The notes beneath the pieces are model-generated. The model searched no databases. It was not told the DNA's origin and saw only the letters and a program-made list of their open reading frames with translations. Shown piece by piece: positions 42,502 to 50,496 of a DNA stretch of 64,000 nucleotides. Location: positions 7,068,001 to 7,132,000 of the forward strand of contig CP082844.1 in NCBI GenBank assembly GCA_019930625.1. Reading direction: 5' to 3'. Positions within the stretch are counted from its first letter, which is position 1, and every line of letters begins with the position of its first letter. Source of the DNA: Nocardia asteroides (GTDB taxonomy: Bacteria; Actinomycetota; Actinomycetes; Mycobacteriales; Mycobacteriaceae). The position numbers were made by a program, and so were the translations under genes.

Positions 42502-42532
42502 TCCACATTACCCCACTTTCCCCCACTTTCAA
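42502..42532 (-). promoter_or_regulatory. mraZ promoter with three MraZ boxes
   Basis: On the minus strand TTGAAA (42527-42532) and TAATGT (42505-42510) form a minus-35/minus-10 pair 16 bp apart. GTGGG at 42522-42526, GTGGG at 42512-42516 and GTGGA at 42502-42506 are spaced exactly 10 bp, the known MraZ operator periodicity. Two boxes fill the spacer and the third overlaps the minus-10, so binding would block RNA polymerase. Confidence 0.85.
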
Positions 42533-42849
42533 TCGAAACAAGCGGTGATCTGGCTCCCGACCCAGACGATTCCGCAGGTCATCCCAGCTATCACCGGCGT
42601 GGTGAACTTTCGCGAGTTCTGCCGACACGCGCCACCCCCTCGGACAAACGCCCGAAAACACCCAGCAAACCCCCTGGCGGACCGTGCGCGGGGGTCTGGT
42701 GGGGGAAGTTCGTGGGGAGGTGTGGGGAAGTGGGGAGCCTGGTTCGAAGATCATCGTCGCGTCGGCGCCCGCACGCGCGAACCGGCGACGCCGCACCGTT
42801 GCGGTGCGGCGTCGCCGGTTGTGCTTGAAGTTGTCAGGCTACGGGCGAG
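42533..42849. other. Region between mraZ promoter and DUF3040 gene
   Basis: No gene. It contains the DUF3040 terminator (42780-42820) and, at 42699-42734, four more GTGGG pentamers on the opposite (plus) strand, spaced 13, 10 and 8 nt, which could be a second MraZ-binding cluster. Confidence 0.5.
42780..42820 (-). terminator. Terminator of the DUF3040 gene
   Basis: A perfect 18-bp stem (AACCGGCGACGCCGCACC at 42780-42797, complement at 42803-42820) with a 5-nt loop, 29 nt after the stop codon. No T tract; the strongest hairpin in the window. It insulates the mraZ promoter from the upstream gene. Confidence 0.88.
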
Positions 42850-43263
42850 TTACTCTTGCTCGAATCGCCTGCGGAAGCGGTCCTCCATACGCTCGGAGAA
42901 TCCGCCGGACTTGCGCTGACGCCCTCGTCCGCCCGAGGCGCCGGAGGGGGTCTCGCCGCCTGGCCGATCGGTCTTGGCGACGTTCTTGGAGGTGCCCAGC
43001 AGCAAGAGCACGCCGGCGCCGAACATCACGATGAACCCGATCAGGCTGATGATCGGGAAGCCGCCGGGCTTCACGGGCGCTGCGATGCCTGCGACGAGGA
43101 GAAAAAGGCCGAGGACGAACAACGCCGCGGCCTGGAGTCTGCGACGACTCGAGGTCGAACGAAGCCGTCCGCCGCGGACGGACGAGGCGAACTTGGGATC
43201 CTCAGCATAGAGAGCGCTCTCGATCTGTTCGAGCATGCGCTGCTCGTGCTCGGAGAGTGGCAC
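42850..43263 (-). CDS. DUF3040 membrane protein
   Basis: 137 residues. The N-terminus PLSEHEQRMLEQIESALYAEDPKFA is the DUF3040 signature; two membrane segments follow (about 45-62 and 70-88) and then a basic Gly/Arg-rich tail. The function is unknown, but the gene neighbours mraZ throughout Mycobacteriales (Rv2169c in M. tuberculosis), which suggests a role in envelope or division. GTG start with GGGAGG upstream. Its leader contains two overlapping hairpins. Confidence 0.93.
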   Translation of the reverse strand: MPLSEHEQRMLEQIESALYAEDPKFASSVRGGRLRSTSSRRRLQAAALFVLGLFLLVAGIAAPVKPGGFPIISLIGFIVMFGAGVLLLLGTSKNVAKTDRPGGETPSGASGGRGRQRKSGGFSERMEDRFRRRFEQE

Positions 43264-43290
43264 GGTACCTCCCCCGGCACTAGGACGTGG

Positions 43291-43340
43291 CTGTCGCCTC
43301 CGGGTAGGCGACAGATAGCCGACCTTGGCGGCTATCTGTC
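43291..43340 (-). repeat. Two mutually exclusive hairpins upstream of DUF3040
   Basis: CTGTCGCCT (43291-43299) pairs perfectly with AGGCGACAG (43306-43314); GACAGATAGCCG (43310-43321) pairs perfectly with CGGCTATCTGTC (43329-43340). The GACAG segment is shared, so only one helix can form at a time. They lie 28-77 nt before the DUF3040 start and about 100 nt past the stop of the upstream gene. They could form an attenuator-like leader, or the 12-bp stem could simply be the terminator of the SAV_6107-like gene. Confidence 0.5.
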
Positions 43341-43437
43341 ACCAATGATACGAGTTCGATCAGGGCCAGACCACCTAATGGGCGCAGTCCGACTCAGTCT
43401 GTCTTCAGCCGCGCGGGGACGAAGCGAATTACGCCGA

Positions 43438-43884
43438 CTAAGCGGTCATTCCCCCGCTCAATCCCGGAGCAGGTCGCAACCTGGCCGACGCCGCGAGGAG
43501 ATCTTCCACGTCATGGAGGAATGCCGCCACCCGCGAGGAGAACTCGTCGGCCTCGTGTTCGTCGACATTGCGGTCCAGCCCGGCCTCGAGCGCGGCGCGG
43601 ATCTCCGAGCGGGCGCTGAAGTAGTCCGCCCACATCACGAACTCGGGCGCGGCGCGTTGCATCAGTACCCACGCGTTGCGCGAGCGCGCCCGGGGGGCGG
43701 CATCGGCGCCCGTGAGCGCGATCACCGCGCCCGCGCCGCGCAGGGCCGCCAGGTAGGCGGTGCGGAACCGCTCCCGTGGATCGCGCTCCCCCGCCGCCTG
43801 CATGAGCAACCCGTCCGCGCGCTCCAGCAACTTGCCGGCCCGGCCGGGCCGGCCCGGATGTTCCACTCGACCAGACATCGACAT
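43438..43884 (-). CDS. SAV_6107-family HEPN-like protein
   Basis: 148 residues, predicted all-alpha. The pattern LLERADGLL..A......RFRTAYLAALRGAGAVIA and VWADYFSARSEIRAALEAG matches the SAV_6107 family with a HEPN fold, known from actinobacterial genomes only as a domain family. HEPN domains often act on RNA or nucleotides, but no catalytic RxxxxH motif is evident here, so no function is assigned. ATG 43884 has GGAGG 7 nt upstream. Confidence 0.8.
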   Translation of the reverse strand: MSMSGRVEHPGRPGRAGKLLERADGLLMQAAGERDPRERFRTAYLAALRGAGAVIALTGADAAPRARSRNAWVLMQRAAPEFVMWADYFSARSEIRAALEAGLDRNVDEHEADEFSSRVAAFLHDVEDLLAASARLRPAPGLSGGMTA

Positions 43885-44054
43885 CGCCGTCCCTCCACCA
43901 TCGCGTACCTTGGCCCGTATCCCGTGCTGGAGGCGGGGTCCCCCACCACTTTCCGGCACCACCCGGACCGAACAGGTATTCGAACGTTTGAATTGAGCTT
44001 CAATATAGAGACGCCCACCGACAAACTTCCGCGTCCGCGCGACCGACGAGAGCC

Positions 44055-44666
44055 ATGACCGCCGTCAAGCCCAATCACATCCCCGCACCCGCCGTCATCG
44101 ATCTGTCGGTGGCGGCCCTGCGCTCCCGGCTGCACGACGCGCTGGCGGTCTACGTGGCCGCCATGGACTATCCGCGTGGCACGGAGAACCATCGCGCTCC
44201 GATGTGGACCGAACACACCACCCGGCCCGGCTGGCAAGCGGTCGCCGCGGTGCTGCCCGACGACTCCGGCCGGATCGATCTGCGCCGCGCTCCGATCGTG
44301 GCGATCGCCTACGGCTATCGCGGCGGCGCGCACCAGTGGTGGCACCAGCAGGTGCACAGCGGGATGCGGCGCTCGGGCTGGCCGGAACACTCCGCGCGTG
44401 AACTGCTCTCGGACTACTTCGAACTCACCGAACTGCATGTGCATCCCACCGCGCAGGGCCGCGGCATCGGCGCCACGCTGCTGGAACGCCTGCTGCGCGA
44501 CCGCACCGAGCGCGCGGTGCTGCTGTCGACGCCCGAGGTCACCGGTGAGGACAACCGCGCCTGGCGGCTGTACCGCAGGCAGGGATTCACCGACGTGATC
44601 CGGAATTTCGTGTTCGCGGGCGACAACCGCCCCTTCGCGATCCTCGGCAGGCGGCTGCCGCTGTGA
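44055..44666 (+). CDS. GNAT family N-acetyltransferase
   Basis: 203 residues. The acetyl-CoA-binding motif A is clear: LTELHVHPTAQGRGIGATLLERLL (V/I..QGRGIG type) near residues 125-148, followed by NRAWRLYRRQGF. The acceptor is unknown. Its position beside DUF3040 and ahead of lppM equals Rv2170 in M. tuberculosis. It diverges from the SAV_6107-like gene across a 170-nt gap and may lead the carotenoid-containing operon, since the next gene starts 7 nt after its stop. Confidence 0.9.
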   Translation: MTAVKPNHIPAPAVIDLSVAALRSRLHDALAVYVAAMDYPRGTENHRAPMWTEHTTRPGWQAVAAVLPDDSGRIDLRRAPIVAIAYGYRGGAHQWWHQQVHSGMRRSGWPEHSARELLSDYFELTELHVHPTAQGRGIGATLLERLLRDRTERAVLLSTPEVTGEDNRAWRLYRRQGFTDVIRNFVFAGDNRPFAILGRRLPL

Positions 44667-44673
44667 GGGTCAC

Positions 44674-46239
44674 GTGACGGTAGTCGTCGTCGGCTCGGGC
44701 CACAACGCCTTGGTCGCCGCGTGCTATCTCGCCCGCGCCGGACACGAGGTCGAGGTACTCGAACGCGACGACGTCCTCGGCGGCGCGGTGTCGACGGTGG
44801 AACGGTTCCCCGGCCATCAGGTCGATCGCGGCTCGTCGGCGCATATCATGATCCGCCACACCGGCATCATCGAGGAACTCGAACTCGATCGCTTCGGGCT
44901 GCGGTACATCGACTGCGACCCATGGGGTTTCACGCCCGCCCACGCCGGGCGCCCCGCCCTCGTGTTCCACCGTGACCTGGAATCGACCTGCGCGTCGATC
45001 GCCGAGGCTTGCGGCCGCGGGGACGCGGCGGCCTATCGCCGGTTCGTCCAGGTGTGGGGACCGCGCAGCGCCCGCGTGATGCGCGCCTTCGGCGGCGGAC
45101 CCACGCCGGGGAGGCTGGTCCGGTCGTTCTGGGGACTGGACGCCCGAGACGGCGGCAGCGCCCTCTCGCGGGAGTTCCTCCAGTCCGGAGACGCGCTGCT
45201 GGACACCTTCTTCGAGGACGAACGATTGAAGGCGTCGCTGGCCTGGTTCGGCGCGCAGTCCGGACCGCCGATGTCGGAGCCGGGCACGGCGCCGATGGTG
45301 GGCTTCGCCGCGCTCATGCACACGCTCCCGCCGGGGCGCGCGGTCGGCGGCAGCGGCGCGCTGACCACCGCACTGGTGGCTCGGCTGCGATCCGACGGTG
45401 GGGTGGTGACGGCGGGTGACGCGGTGACCGCCCTGCGCCGCGACGGCGATCGCTGGCGGGTGCGCACCGCGTCGGGCCGAGAGCGGCGCGCCGACATCGT
45501 GATCGCGGGCAGCCATGTGCTGACCACGCTGGAGCTGCTGCACGACGGCGGTTTCGACGGCGCGGTGCTCGACGACTGGCACAGGCGCATCCGCGTCGGC
45601 CCCGGGATCGGAATGGTCGTGCGGGCCGCCACCTCGGCGCTGCCCCACTACCCCGGCAGCCCGGCCGAGCACTCCGCCCGCGGCCTGCAATTGCTGGTGT
45701 CCGATCGCGCGCAGCTGCGTCGCGCGCACGGCGCGGCGCTGGCGGGGGACCTGCCGCCGCGACCGGTCGTGCTGGCGATGAGCTTCAGCGCCCTCGACCC
45801 GACCATCGCCCCGGCCGGTGAGCATCAGTTGTCACTGTGGGCGCAGTGGCACCCGTACCGGCTGGCCTCCGGCGCCGACTGGGCCGATCTCGCACAGCGG
45901 GAAGCCGACCGCATCATCGCCGAAGTCGATTCCTACGCCCCCGGTTTCGCCGAGACGGTGTCGCGCACCCACGTGCAGACGCCGGTGGACCTGGAGCGCG
46001 AACTCGGGCTCGTCGGCGGGAACGTCATGCACGTGGAGATGTCGCTGGACCAGATGATGCTGTGGCGGCCGCTCCCGGAACTGGCCGGGCAGCGGGTGCC
46101 CGGCGCGCCGGGGCTGTATCTGACGGGCGCGTCCACCCATCCCGGTGGCGGCGTCTCCGGGGCAAGTGGCCGCACGGCCGCCACCCTCGCCCTGCGCGAG
46201 ATGAACCGGCGCCGGATTTCGCGGTGGCTGCGACGATGA
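44674..46239 (+). CDS. CrtO-like FAD oxidoreductase (probable carotenoid ketolase/desaturase)
   Basis: 521 residues of the amine-oxidase/phytoene desaturase superfamily. FAD-binding start VVVVGSGHNALVAACYLARAG, then LERDDVLGGAV; the C-terminal FAD motif GLYLTGASTHPGGGVSGASGR is typical of the CrtO/PYROXD2 group. CrtO adds the C4 keto group to gamma- or beta-carotene in cyanobacteria and Rhodococcus, and the adjacent CruF-like gene supports a carotenoid substrate. Non-carotenoid members of this group exist, so the reaction is inferred. GTG start 7 nt after the GNAT gene; ATGA overlap with the next gene. Confidence 0.8.
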   Translation: MTVVVVGSGHNALVAACYLARAGHEVEVLERDDVLGGAVSTVERFPGHQVDRGSSAHIMIRHTGIIEELELDRFGLRYIDCDPWGFTPAHAGRPALVFHRDLESTCASIAEACGRGDAAAYRRFVQVWGPRSARVMRAFGGGPTPGRLVRSFWGLDARDGGSALSREFLQSGDALLDTFFEDERLKASLAWFGAQSGPPMSEPGTAPMVGFAALMHTLPPGRAVGGSGALTTALVARLRSDGGVVTAGDAVTALRRDGDRWRVRTASGRERRADIVIAGSHVLTTLELLHDGGFDGAVLDDWHRRIRVGPGIGMVVRAATSALPHYPGSPAEHSARGLQLLVSDRAQLRRAHGAALAGDLPPRPVVLAMSFSALDPTIAPAGEHQLSLWAQWHPYRLASGADWADLAQREADRIIAEVDSYAPGFAETVSRTHVQTPVDLERELGLVGGNVMHVEMSLDQMMLWRPLPELAGQRVPGAPGLYLTGASTHPGGGVSGASGRTAATLALREMNRRRISRWLRR

Positions 46240-47120
46240 CCGACGCTGGCGACCTATCCCTGACGACGCAACGGAATGTCTCCGTGCGGGAGCACCCCCG
46301 GGATCCGGGGTACCGCTCGGCGGGCTCTCTCGTGCCCCTCGTCTTCGTCGCGCTGACCATCGTCGCGCAGATCGGTTATCCGTTGACCACCGGCGGCGCA
46401 CGCGACCGGATCACTGTCGCGATCGTGCTGCTGTGCGCCGGAGCCGCCGTGGCACACGCGACGGTGACCAGGGGATTCCGCTATGCCGTCGGCTTCCTGG
46501 TCATCGTGTCCGGCATCGGGCTCGCGGCCGAGGTGATCGGCACCGCGACGGGAATGCCGTTCGGCTGCTACTCGTACGCGACCGACCGGCTCGGTCCCGC
46601 CCTGTTCGACGTTCCGTTGATCATCCCGCTGGCGTGGACCGGCGGAATGTACCCGGTATGGGCGGTGGCCGGGATGTTGTCCCGGCACACGGGCGCGCGA
46701 ATCATGTGGACAGCGGCCGGCGCGGTGGGCTGGGATCTGTTCCTCGATCCGCAGATGGTGGCCGACGGGCAGTGGACCTGGTGTGACACCAGCTCCGGAC
46801 TGCCCGGACTGGACTGGATTCCGGTGACCAACTACCTGGGATGGTTCGCCGTCGCGCTCGTGATGGGCGCGTTGCTCGCGATCTGGGAGCGCGCGGCGCC
46901 GGATCCCCCACGGGCAGGCGGGCAGGCGGTCGCGCTCACCGTCCCCGTGGCCTTGTTCCTGTGGACCTGGCTCGGGTCGGCGCTGGCCCACGCGGTGTTC
47001 CTCGACCTGCTGCCGTCCGCCGGTTACGGCTTCGCGGGCCTGGCTGTGCTGGGCGTTCCCCTGCTGGTGGCCGCGGCCCGCGCGCGCCGCCGACCCGGCG
47101 CGCCACGCCCGGTGCGGTAG
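46236..47120 (+). CDS. cruF: CruF-like carotenoid 1',2'-hydratase (DUF422)
   Basis: 294 residues with about seven to eight membrane helices. Family markers are GMPFGCYSYATDRLGP, the WDLFLDPQMV motif and WTW..TSSGLPGLDWIPVTNYLGW. CruF hydrates the psi end of monocyclic or acyclic carotenoids to give a 1'-hydroxyl group, which a glycosyltransferase can then decorate; a family 2 glycosyltransferase lies two genes downstream. It overlaps the CrtO-like gene by ATGA, so both are made together. Confidence 0.85.
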   Translation: MTDAGDLSLTTQRNVSVREHPRDPGYRSAGSLVPLVFVALTIVAQIGYPLTTGGARDRITVAIVLLCAGAAVAHATVTRGFRYAVGFLVIVSGIGLAAEVIGTATGMPFGCYSYATDRLGPALFDVPLIIPLAWTGGMYPVWAVAGMLSRHTGARIMWTAAGAVGWDLFLDPQMVADGQWTWCDTSSGLPGLDWIPVTNYLGWFAVALVMGALLAIWERAAPDPPRAGGQAVALTVPVALFLWTWLGSALAHAVFLDLLPSAGYGFAGLAVLGVPLLVAAARARRRPGAPRPVR

Positions 47121-47173
47121 GCCGACGCGCGCGGAGACCGGCGCGTTTCATTCCGGGCGGATGGACTGGCACG

Positions 47174-47956
47174 ATGTCACCCGTGCAGCCGAGTCCCGTC
47201 ACCACGAAGCCCGATGCTCCGCAGCCGCCGCAGCGGCGGGGTTCACGCCGCGGCGTGCGCGTCGCGGCGGCCGTTCTGCTCGCGGCGATGCTGGCGCCGA
47301 TGCTCGCGGGCTGCCTGCGGGTTCAGGTATCGATGGGTGTCTCGTCCAACGACCGGGTGTCCGGACGGATCGTCGCCGCCGTGGTGCCCGCCGACCCCGG
47401 TGACAAGGGCCCGCAACTGAAGGCGCCCGAGACGCTGGCCGCGAAGGTGCGGGTGGAGCCCTACGCCCAGGACGGGTACTCCGGCAGCCAGGTCTTCTTC
47501 GAGGATCTGTCCTTCGGTGAAGTGCAACAGCTCGGCCAGCTGTCCGAGCAGACCCAGGGCATGTTCCAGTTGCAGTTCCAGCGCACCGGCGACCTGGTCG
47601 GCCTGACGGGGCGGGTGGATCTGAAATCCGTCCCGCCGCACGGCTCCGACGTGCAGTTCACTATCGCTTTCCCGGCTCGCGTCGCCAAGACCAACGGCAG
47701 CCGCGAGGGCGACAACGTGGTCTCCTGGAAGCTCCCGCCCGGCGATGTCTCCACACTGCGCGCCGAGGTCAGCTACGCCGACCCGAACACCCGCTCGTTC
47801 GCGGGCTGGGCAGGCATCGTCGGCGGCATCACGCTCGCGGTGGCCGCCATCATCGCCGCGATGGCGTACATGGACCGCAACCCCGCCCCGCCCGGCGCTC
47901 CGGAAGTCGGCTTCTCCCTGAGCCGCTGGTGGCGCACGGTGACGCAGAATCGCTGA
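47174..47956 (+). CDS. lppM: LppM family lipoprotein (DUF3153)
   Basis: 260 residues. Polar N-terminus, hydrophobic segment and lipobox MLAGC (cysteine about residue 45), then a beta-rich domain (VSMGVSSNDRVSGRIVAAVVP) of about 190 residues, and a C-terminal membrane helix (AGIVGGITLAVAAIIAAMAYM). This matches mycobacterial LppM (Rv2171), a protein that binds phosphatidylinositol mannosides and affects lipoglycan traffic. It interrupts the carotenoid genes in the same orientation. ATG 47174 has no strong ribosome site. Confidence 0.88.
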   Translation: MSPVQPSPVTTKPDAPQPPQRRGSRRGVRVAAAVLLAAMLAPMLAGCLRVQVSMGVSSNDRVSGRIVAAVVPADPGDKGPQLKAPETLAAKVRVEPYAQDGYSGSQVFFEDLSFGEVQQLGQLSEQTQGMFQLQFQRTGDLVGLTGRVDLKSVPPHGSDVQFTIAFPARVAKTNGSREGDNVVSWKLPPGDVSTLRAEVSYADPNTRSFAGWAGIVGGITLAVAAIIAAMAYMDRNPAPPGAPEVGFSLSRWWRTVTQNR

Positions 47957-47978
47957 GCGGCAGGTCGGTGCGGCGGGA

Positions 47979-47984
47979 TAGCGT
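47979..47984 (+). promoter_or_regulatory. Possible minus-10 box of a leaderless glycosyltransferase transcript
   Basis: TAGCGT lies 7 nt before the ATG at 47992, and that ATG lacks a Shine-Dalgarno. It suggests a separate promoter for the glycosyltransferase gene, downstream of lppM. Spacing evidence only. Confidence 0.35.
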
Positions 47985-47991
47985 GGCGCGC

Positions 47992-49158
47992 ATGGTGAGT
48001 GCCGACCTGCCGAAGACGTTGCGCGCGAACTCGATCCTGCCCGCCGGCGCTACCGCCGTGGCGGCGCTCGGCGCGGGCATCGCGCTATACAACCGGATCA
48101 CCGTGCAGCGGCTGGCGAATACCCCTGCGACGGTGATCGAACCGGTCACCGTCTGCGTCCCGGCGCGCAACGAGGCCGGGCGGCTACCCGATCTGATCGG
48201 CGACCTGCGCGCCCAGGTCGGCCTACCGCGCATGGCGGTGCGCATCCTCGACGACGCGTCCACCGACGACACCGGCGCCGCGGCCCGCGCGGCGATCGGC
48301 GACGACCCTCGTTTCACCCTGCTGCGCACCGAGTCCGACCCGCCGCCCGGCTGGACCGGGAAGGCCGCCGCCTGCGCGCGGCTGGCCGAGGAGGTGTCCA
48401 CGCCGGTGCTGATCTTCCTGGACGCCGACGTGCGGCTGGCCCCCGCGGCGCTCGCGGCGGCGGTCGGCGCGCTGCGCAGACGAGGAGCGGCGCTGGTCTC
48501 GCCTTGGCCGCTGCAAGAAGCGGATTCGATGGCGGAGGCCCTCGTGCAGCCCCTGCTGTGCTGGTCGTGGGCCTCGACGCTGCCGATCGCCGCGGCCGAC
48601 CGGAGCCTGCGGCCGTCCACGGCGGTGGCCTGCGGCCAGTTCCTGGTGTTCGACAACGCCGTGTACCGCGCTGCGGGTGGCCACGCGGCAGTGGCCGGGA
48701 GCGTCACCGAAGACCTCGACATCGCCCGTACGCTGCGACGGGGCGGGCACTCGACCGTTCTGGCGGCCGCGGGACCGCTGGCTCGAACCAGGATGTATCA
48801 CGGCGCCGCCGAACTGGACGCCGGCTACACCCGGTGGCTCTGGTCGGCCTACGACGGCACGATCACGGGCGGAGCGGCGGTGGGACTGCTTGCCGCCCTT
48901 GCCTATTGGGTGCCGCCCGCGGCGGCCGTGCTGGGCCGGGGCTCGGCCCGGCGGACAGGTGTGATCGGCTGGCTCGCCGCCGTCACCGGGCGGCTGCTGG
49001 CCCGCTCGACCGAAACCGGCGGTCCGCTGCGAGGCTCCGATGTGCTGGCCGCCGCGGCGCATCCGGCATCAGTGGCGGCGTATCTGCTGTTGTGGGCGCG
49101 TTCGCATCGGGCCCGCCGCCGCGGCACGGCGCGCTGGAAAGGTCGCTCGCTCGCTTGA
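47992..49158 (+). CDS. Family 2 glycosyltransferase (CruG/CrtQ-like)
   Basis: 388 residues. An N-terminal membrane segment, then a GT2 domain with VTVCVPARNEAGRLPDLI, LDDASTDDT, the metal-binding LDADVRL, EDLD (acceptor-side acidic residue) and YTRWLW, and two to three C-terminal membrane segments. This layout matches carotenoid glycosyltransferases such as CruG and CrtQ, which glycosylate the hydroxyl group made by CruF. The pairing with a CruF-like gene supports that role; the sugar is unknown. Confidence 0.82.
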   Translation: MVSADLPKTLRANSILPAGATAVAALGAGIALYNRITVQRLANTPATVIEPVTVCVPARNEAGRLPDLIGDLRAQVGLPRMAVRILDDASTDDTGAAARAAIGDDPRFTLLRTESDPPPGWTGKAAACARLAEEVSTPVLIFLDADVRLAPAALAAAVGALRRRGAALVSPWPLQEADSMAEALVQPLLCWSWASTLPIAAADRSLRPSTAVACGQFLVFDNAVYRAAGGHAAVAGSVTEDLDIARTLRRGGHSTVLAAAGPLARTRMYHGAAELDAGYTRWLWSAYDGTITGGAAVGLLAALAYWVPPAAAVLGRGSARRTGVIGWLAAVTGRLLARSTETGGPLRGSDVLAAAAHPASVAAYLLLWARSHRARRRGTARWKGRSLA

Positions 49159-49185
49159 GCCGACCGTGCCGCGGCGGCCGCGACC

Positions 49186-49893
49186 TCACGGCACCGCGGT
49201 GATTCCGACCGTCGGCAGGAAGAAACAGGGCTTGGCGCCGTTCTGAACCGTGCCGAACACCGCGGCCAGCACGGTGCCCTTGCCGGTGTCCACCGGAATC
49301 GCACGCACCCCGCCCATCGGGAGGGCCGCGACGAGGAAGTCCCGGATGGCCTGCTCGGCGCCCGGCCGCAGGTCCGCTGGGACGGCCGCGGGAATCATCG
49401 CGCGGGCGATCTCCGACAGCGTCCCCATGGCGGCCGTGCCGCTGCGGCCGGTACTCAGGTTCAGCCAGGCGACCTGCATGCCCGCGGTGTTCGGGCCGTC
49501 CGGTCCGAGGCCGTAGGGCACGAAGGTGAACATGGCCTGCCCGGATTTGACCGCACTGAGGTCCAGGCCGGGGATCTGCACGGTGTTCTTCGGCCACGGC
49601 CCCGGAATGGCGCCCGCGACAGCGGGCGCCAGACCGGCCGTGGTGTTGTCGAGGCAGAACGCGGACGCGGTCGGGTAGGCGAACGGCTGGATGCCGAGCG
49701 CACGCAGCGCGTCGACCGCGGCGTGATAGGCGCCGAGCAGGTCACCGGGGGCGGCGATCGGCACGACTTGGTCGGAGAACGCGGGAATGGTCGCATCCGG
49801 GGCCGCGAGCGCGGCGCCGGGCCCGGCGAGCACGAGGGCGATCGAACTGGTCGCGACAGCGGACAACTGGGTCAGACGGCGCAATATGGTCAC
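49186..49893 (-). CDS. Secreted protein of unknown function
   Basis: 235 residues with a Sec signal peptide (cleavage near ALAAPDA at about residue 30). The mature chain has two cysteines (about residues 80 and 225) that could pair, a Thr/Pro-rich middle and many Gly/Ala turns. It resembles small secreted proteins common in Rhodococcus and Nocardia, but no domain is recognised. GTG start with GAGGAGG 5 nt upstream. It diverges from the SAM riboswitch transcript. Confidence 0.8.
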   Translation of the reverse strand: MTILRRLTQLSAVATSSIALVLAGPGAALAAPDATIPAFSDQVVPIAAPGDLLGAYHAAVDALRALGIQPFAYPTASAFCLDNTTAGLAPAVAGAIPGPWPKNTVQIPGLDLSAVKSGQAMFTFVPYGLGPDGPNTAGMQVAWLNLSTGRSGTAAMGTLSEIARAMIPAAVPADLRPGAEQAIRDFLVAALPMGGVRAIPVDTGKGTVLAAVFGTVQNGAKPCFFLPTVGITAVP

Positions 49894-50281
49894 GAAACCT
49901 CCTCATCGGCGGAACGATCGAGGGGCACAGTACTCCGGCAAACGCGCCCAGCAGCCGGGATTGCGCACAGCAATTTTGCGGTGAGTCTCGTTTGCCCGGA
50001 ACGGGAGACTTGCGGGGCCGACCTGCGTCCCGGCCCCTCGGCGAGAACCGTATGCTGCATCGAGCCGCCGACTTTCGGCTGGACGCCCTCGGTGATCACG
50101 CGACCGGCGCGCACCCGCGCTCGACAGAGCAGCGCATGCCTGGTTACTACAAAGACCCGATGCGACCGCGTGGGACAAGATCTACGCTCACGGTGATTAG
50201 TTCCCTTGTTCCAGCCTTCGCTTGCTGGGCATCATGATTCGGCTCGACCCTGACACCCGCTGACGGGAGGGTTGACGCCAA
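49894..50281. other. Divergent promoter region ahead of the SAM riboswitch
   Basis: 388 nt with no credible gene. It must hold promoters for the secreted protein (minus) and the riboswitch transcript (plus). TACGCT and a few TTG-type hexamers occur near 50180-50215, but no pair has convincing spacing. A 5-bp GGTTG/CAACC hairpin sits just ahead of riboswitch helix P1. Confidence 0.4.
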
Positions 50282-50369
50282 CCATCCAGAGCGACTGAGA
50301 GACCTGGCTCGTCGACGTCGCAGCAACCCCCCGGTCACCGGGTGCGGGTGCTTCCGCCGGGACCGATGG
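50282..50369 (+). ncRNA. SAM-I (S-box) riboswitch
   Basis: Helix P1 is CCATC (50282-50286) with GATGG (50365-50369). Inside are AGAG, helix P2 (CGAC 50292-50295 with GTCG 50317-50320) with a GAGAGACCTGGC kink-turn side, then the invariant GCAACC, a P3 arm and the GGTGCTTCC core. These match the SAM-I class in order and spacing. It should bind S-adenosylmethionine and lower expression of the following operon when SAM is plentiful. No terminator hairpin follows; the P1 3' strand runs into the ribosome site GGAGGA (50368-50373). Confidence 0.9.
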
Positions 50370-50379
50370 AGGAACCGAA

Positions 50380-50496
50380 GTGCTCGAACCGCGCCGCCGC
50401 ATTCCCAGCCGACCGTTGCCGACCGGCGTCGCGGACACCGAGTCGTACCAGGGCGAGCTACTCGCCCGCACCGAAGTATCTGGAGTTGCCTCGTGA
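50380..50496 (+). CDS. 38-residue ORF between riboswitch and importer genes
   Basis: GTG start 6 nt after GGAGGA, an excellent ribosome site, and a stop that overlaps the next start codon (GTGA at 50493-50496). It encodes a basic, Pro-rich beginning (LEPRRRIPSRPLPTG) and a mixed polar end; 29 of 38 third positions are G or C. There is no signal peptide or membrane segment. It may be a small protein or a translated leader that passes riboswitch control to the downstream genes. No family is recognised. Confidence 0.6.
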   Translation: MLEPRRRIPSRPLPTGVADTESYQGELLARTEVSGVAS

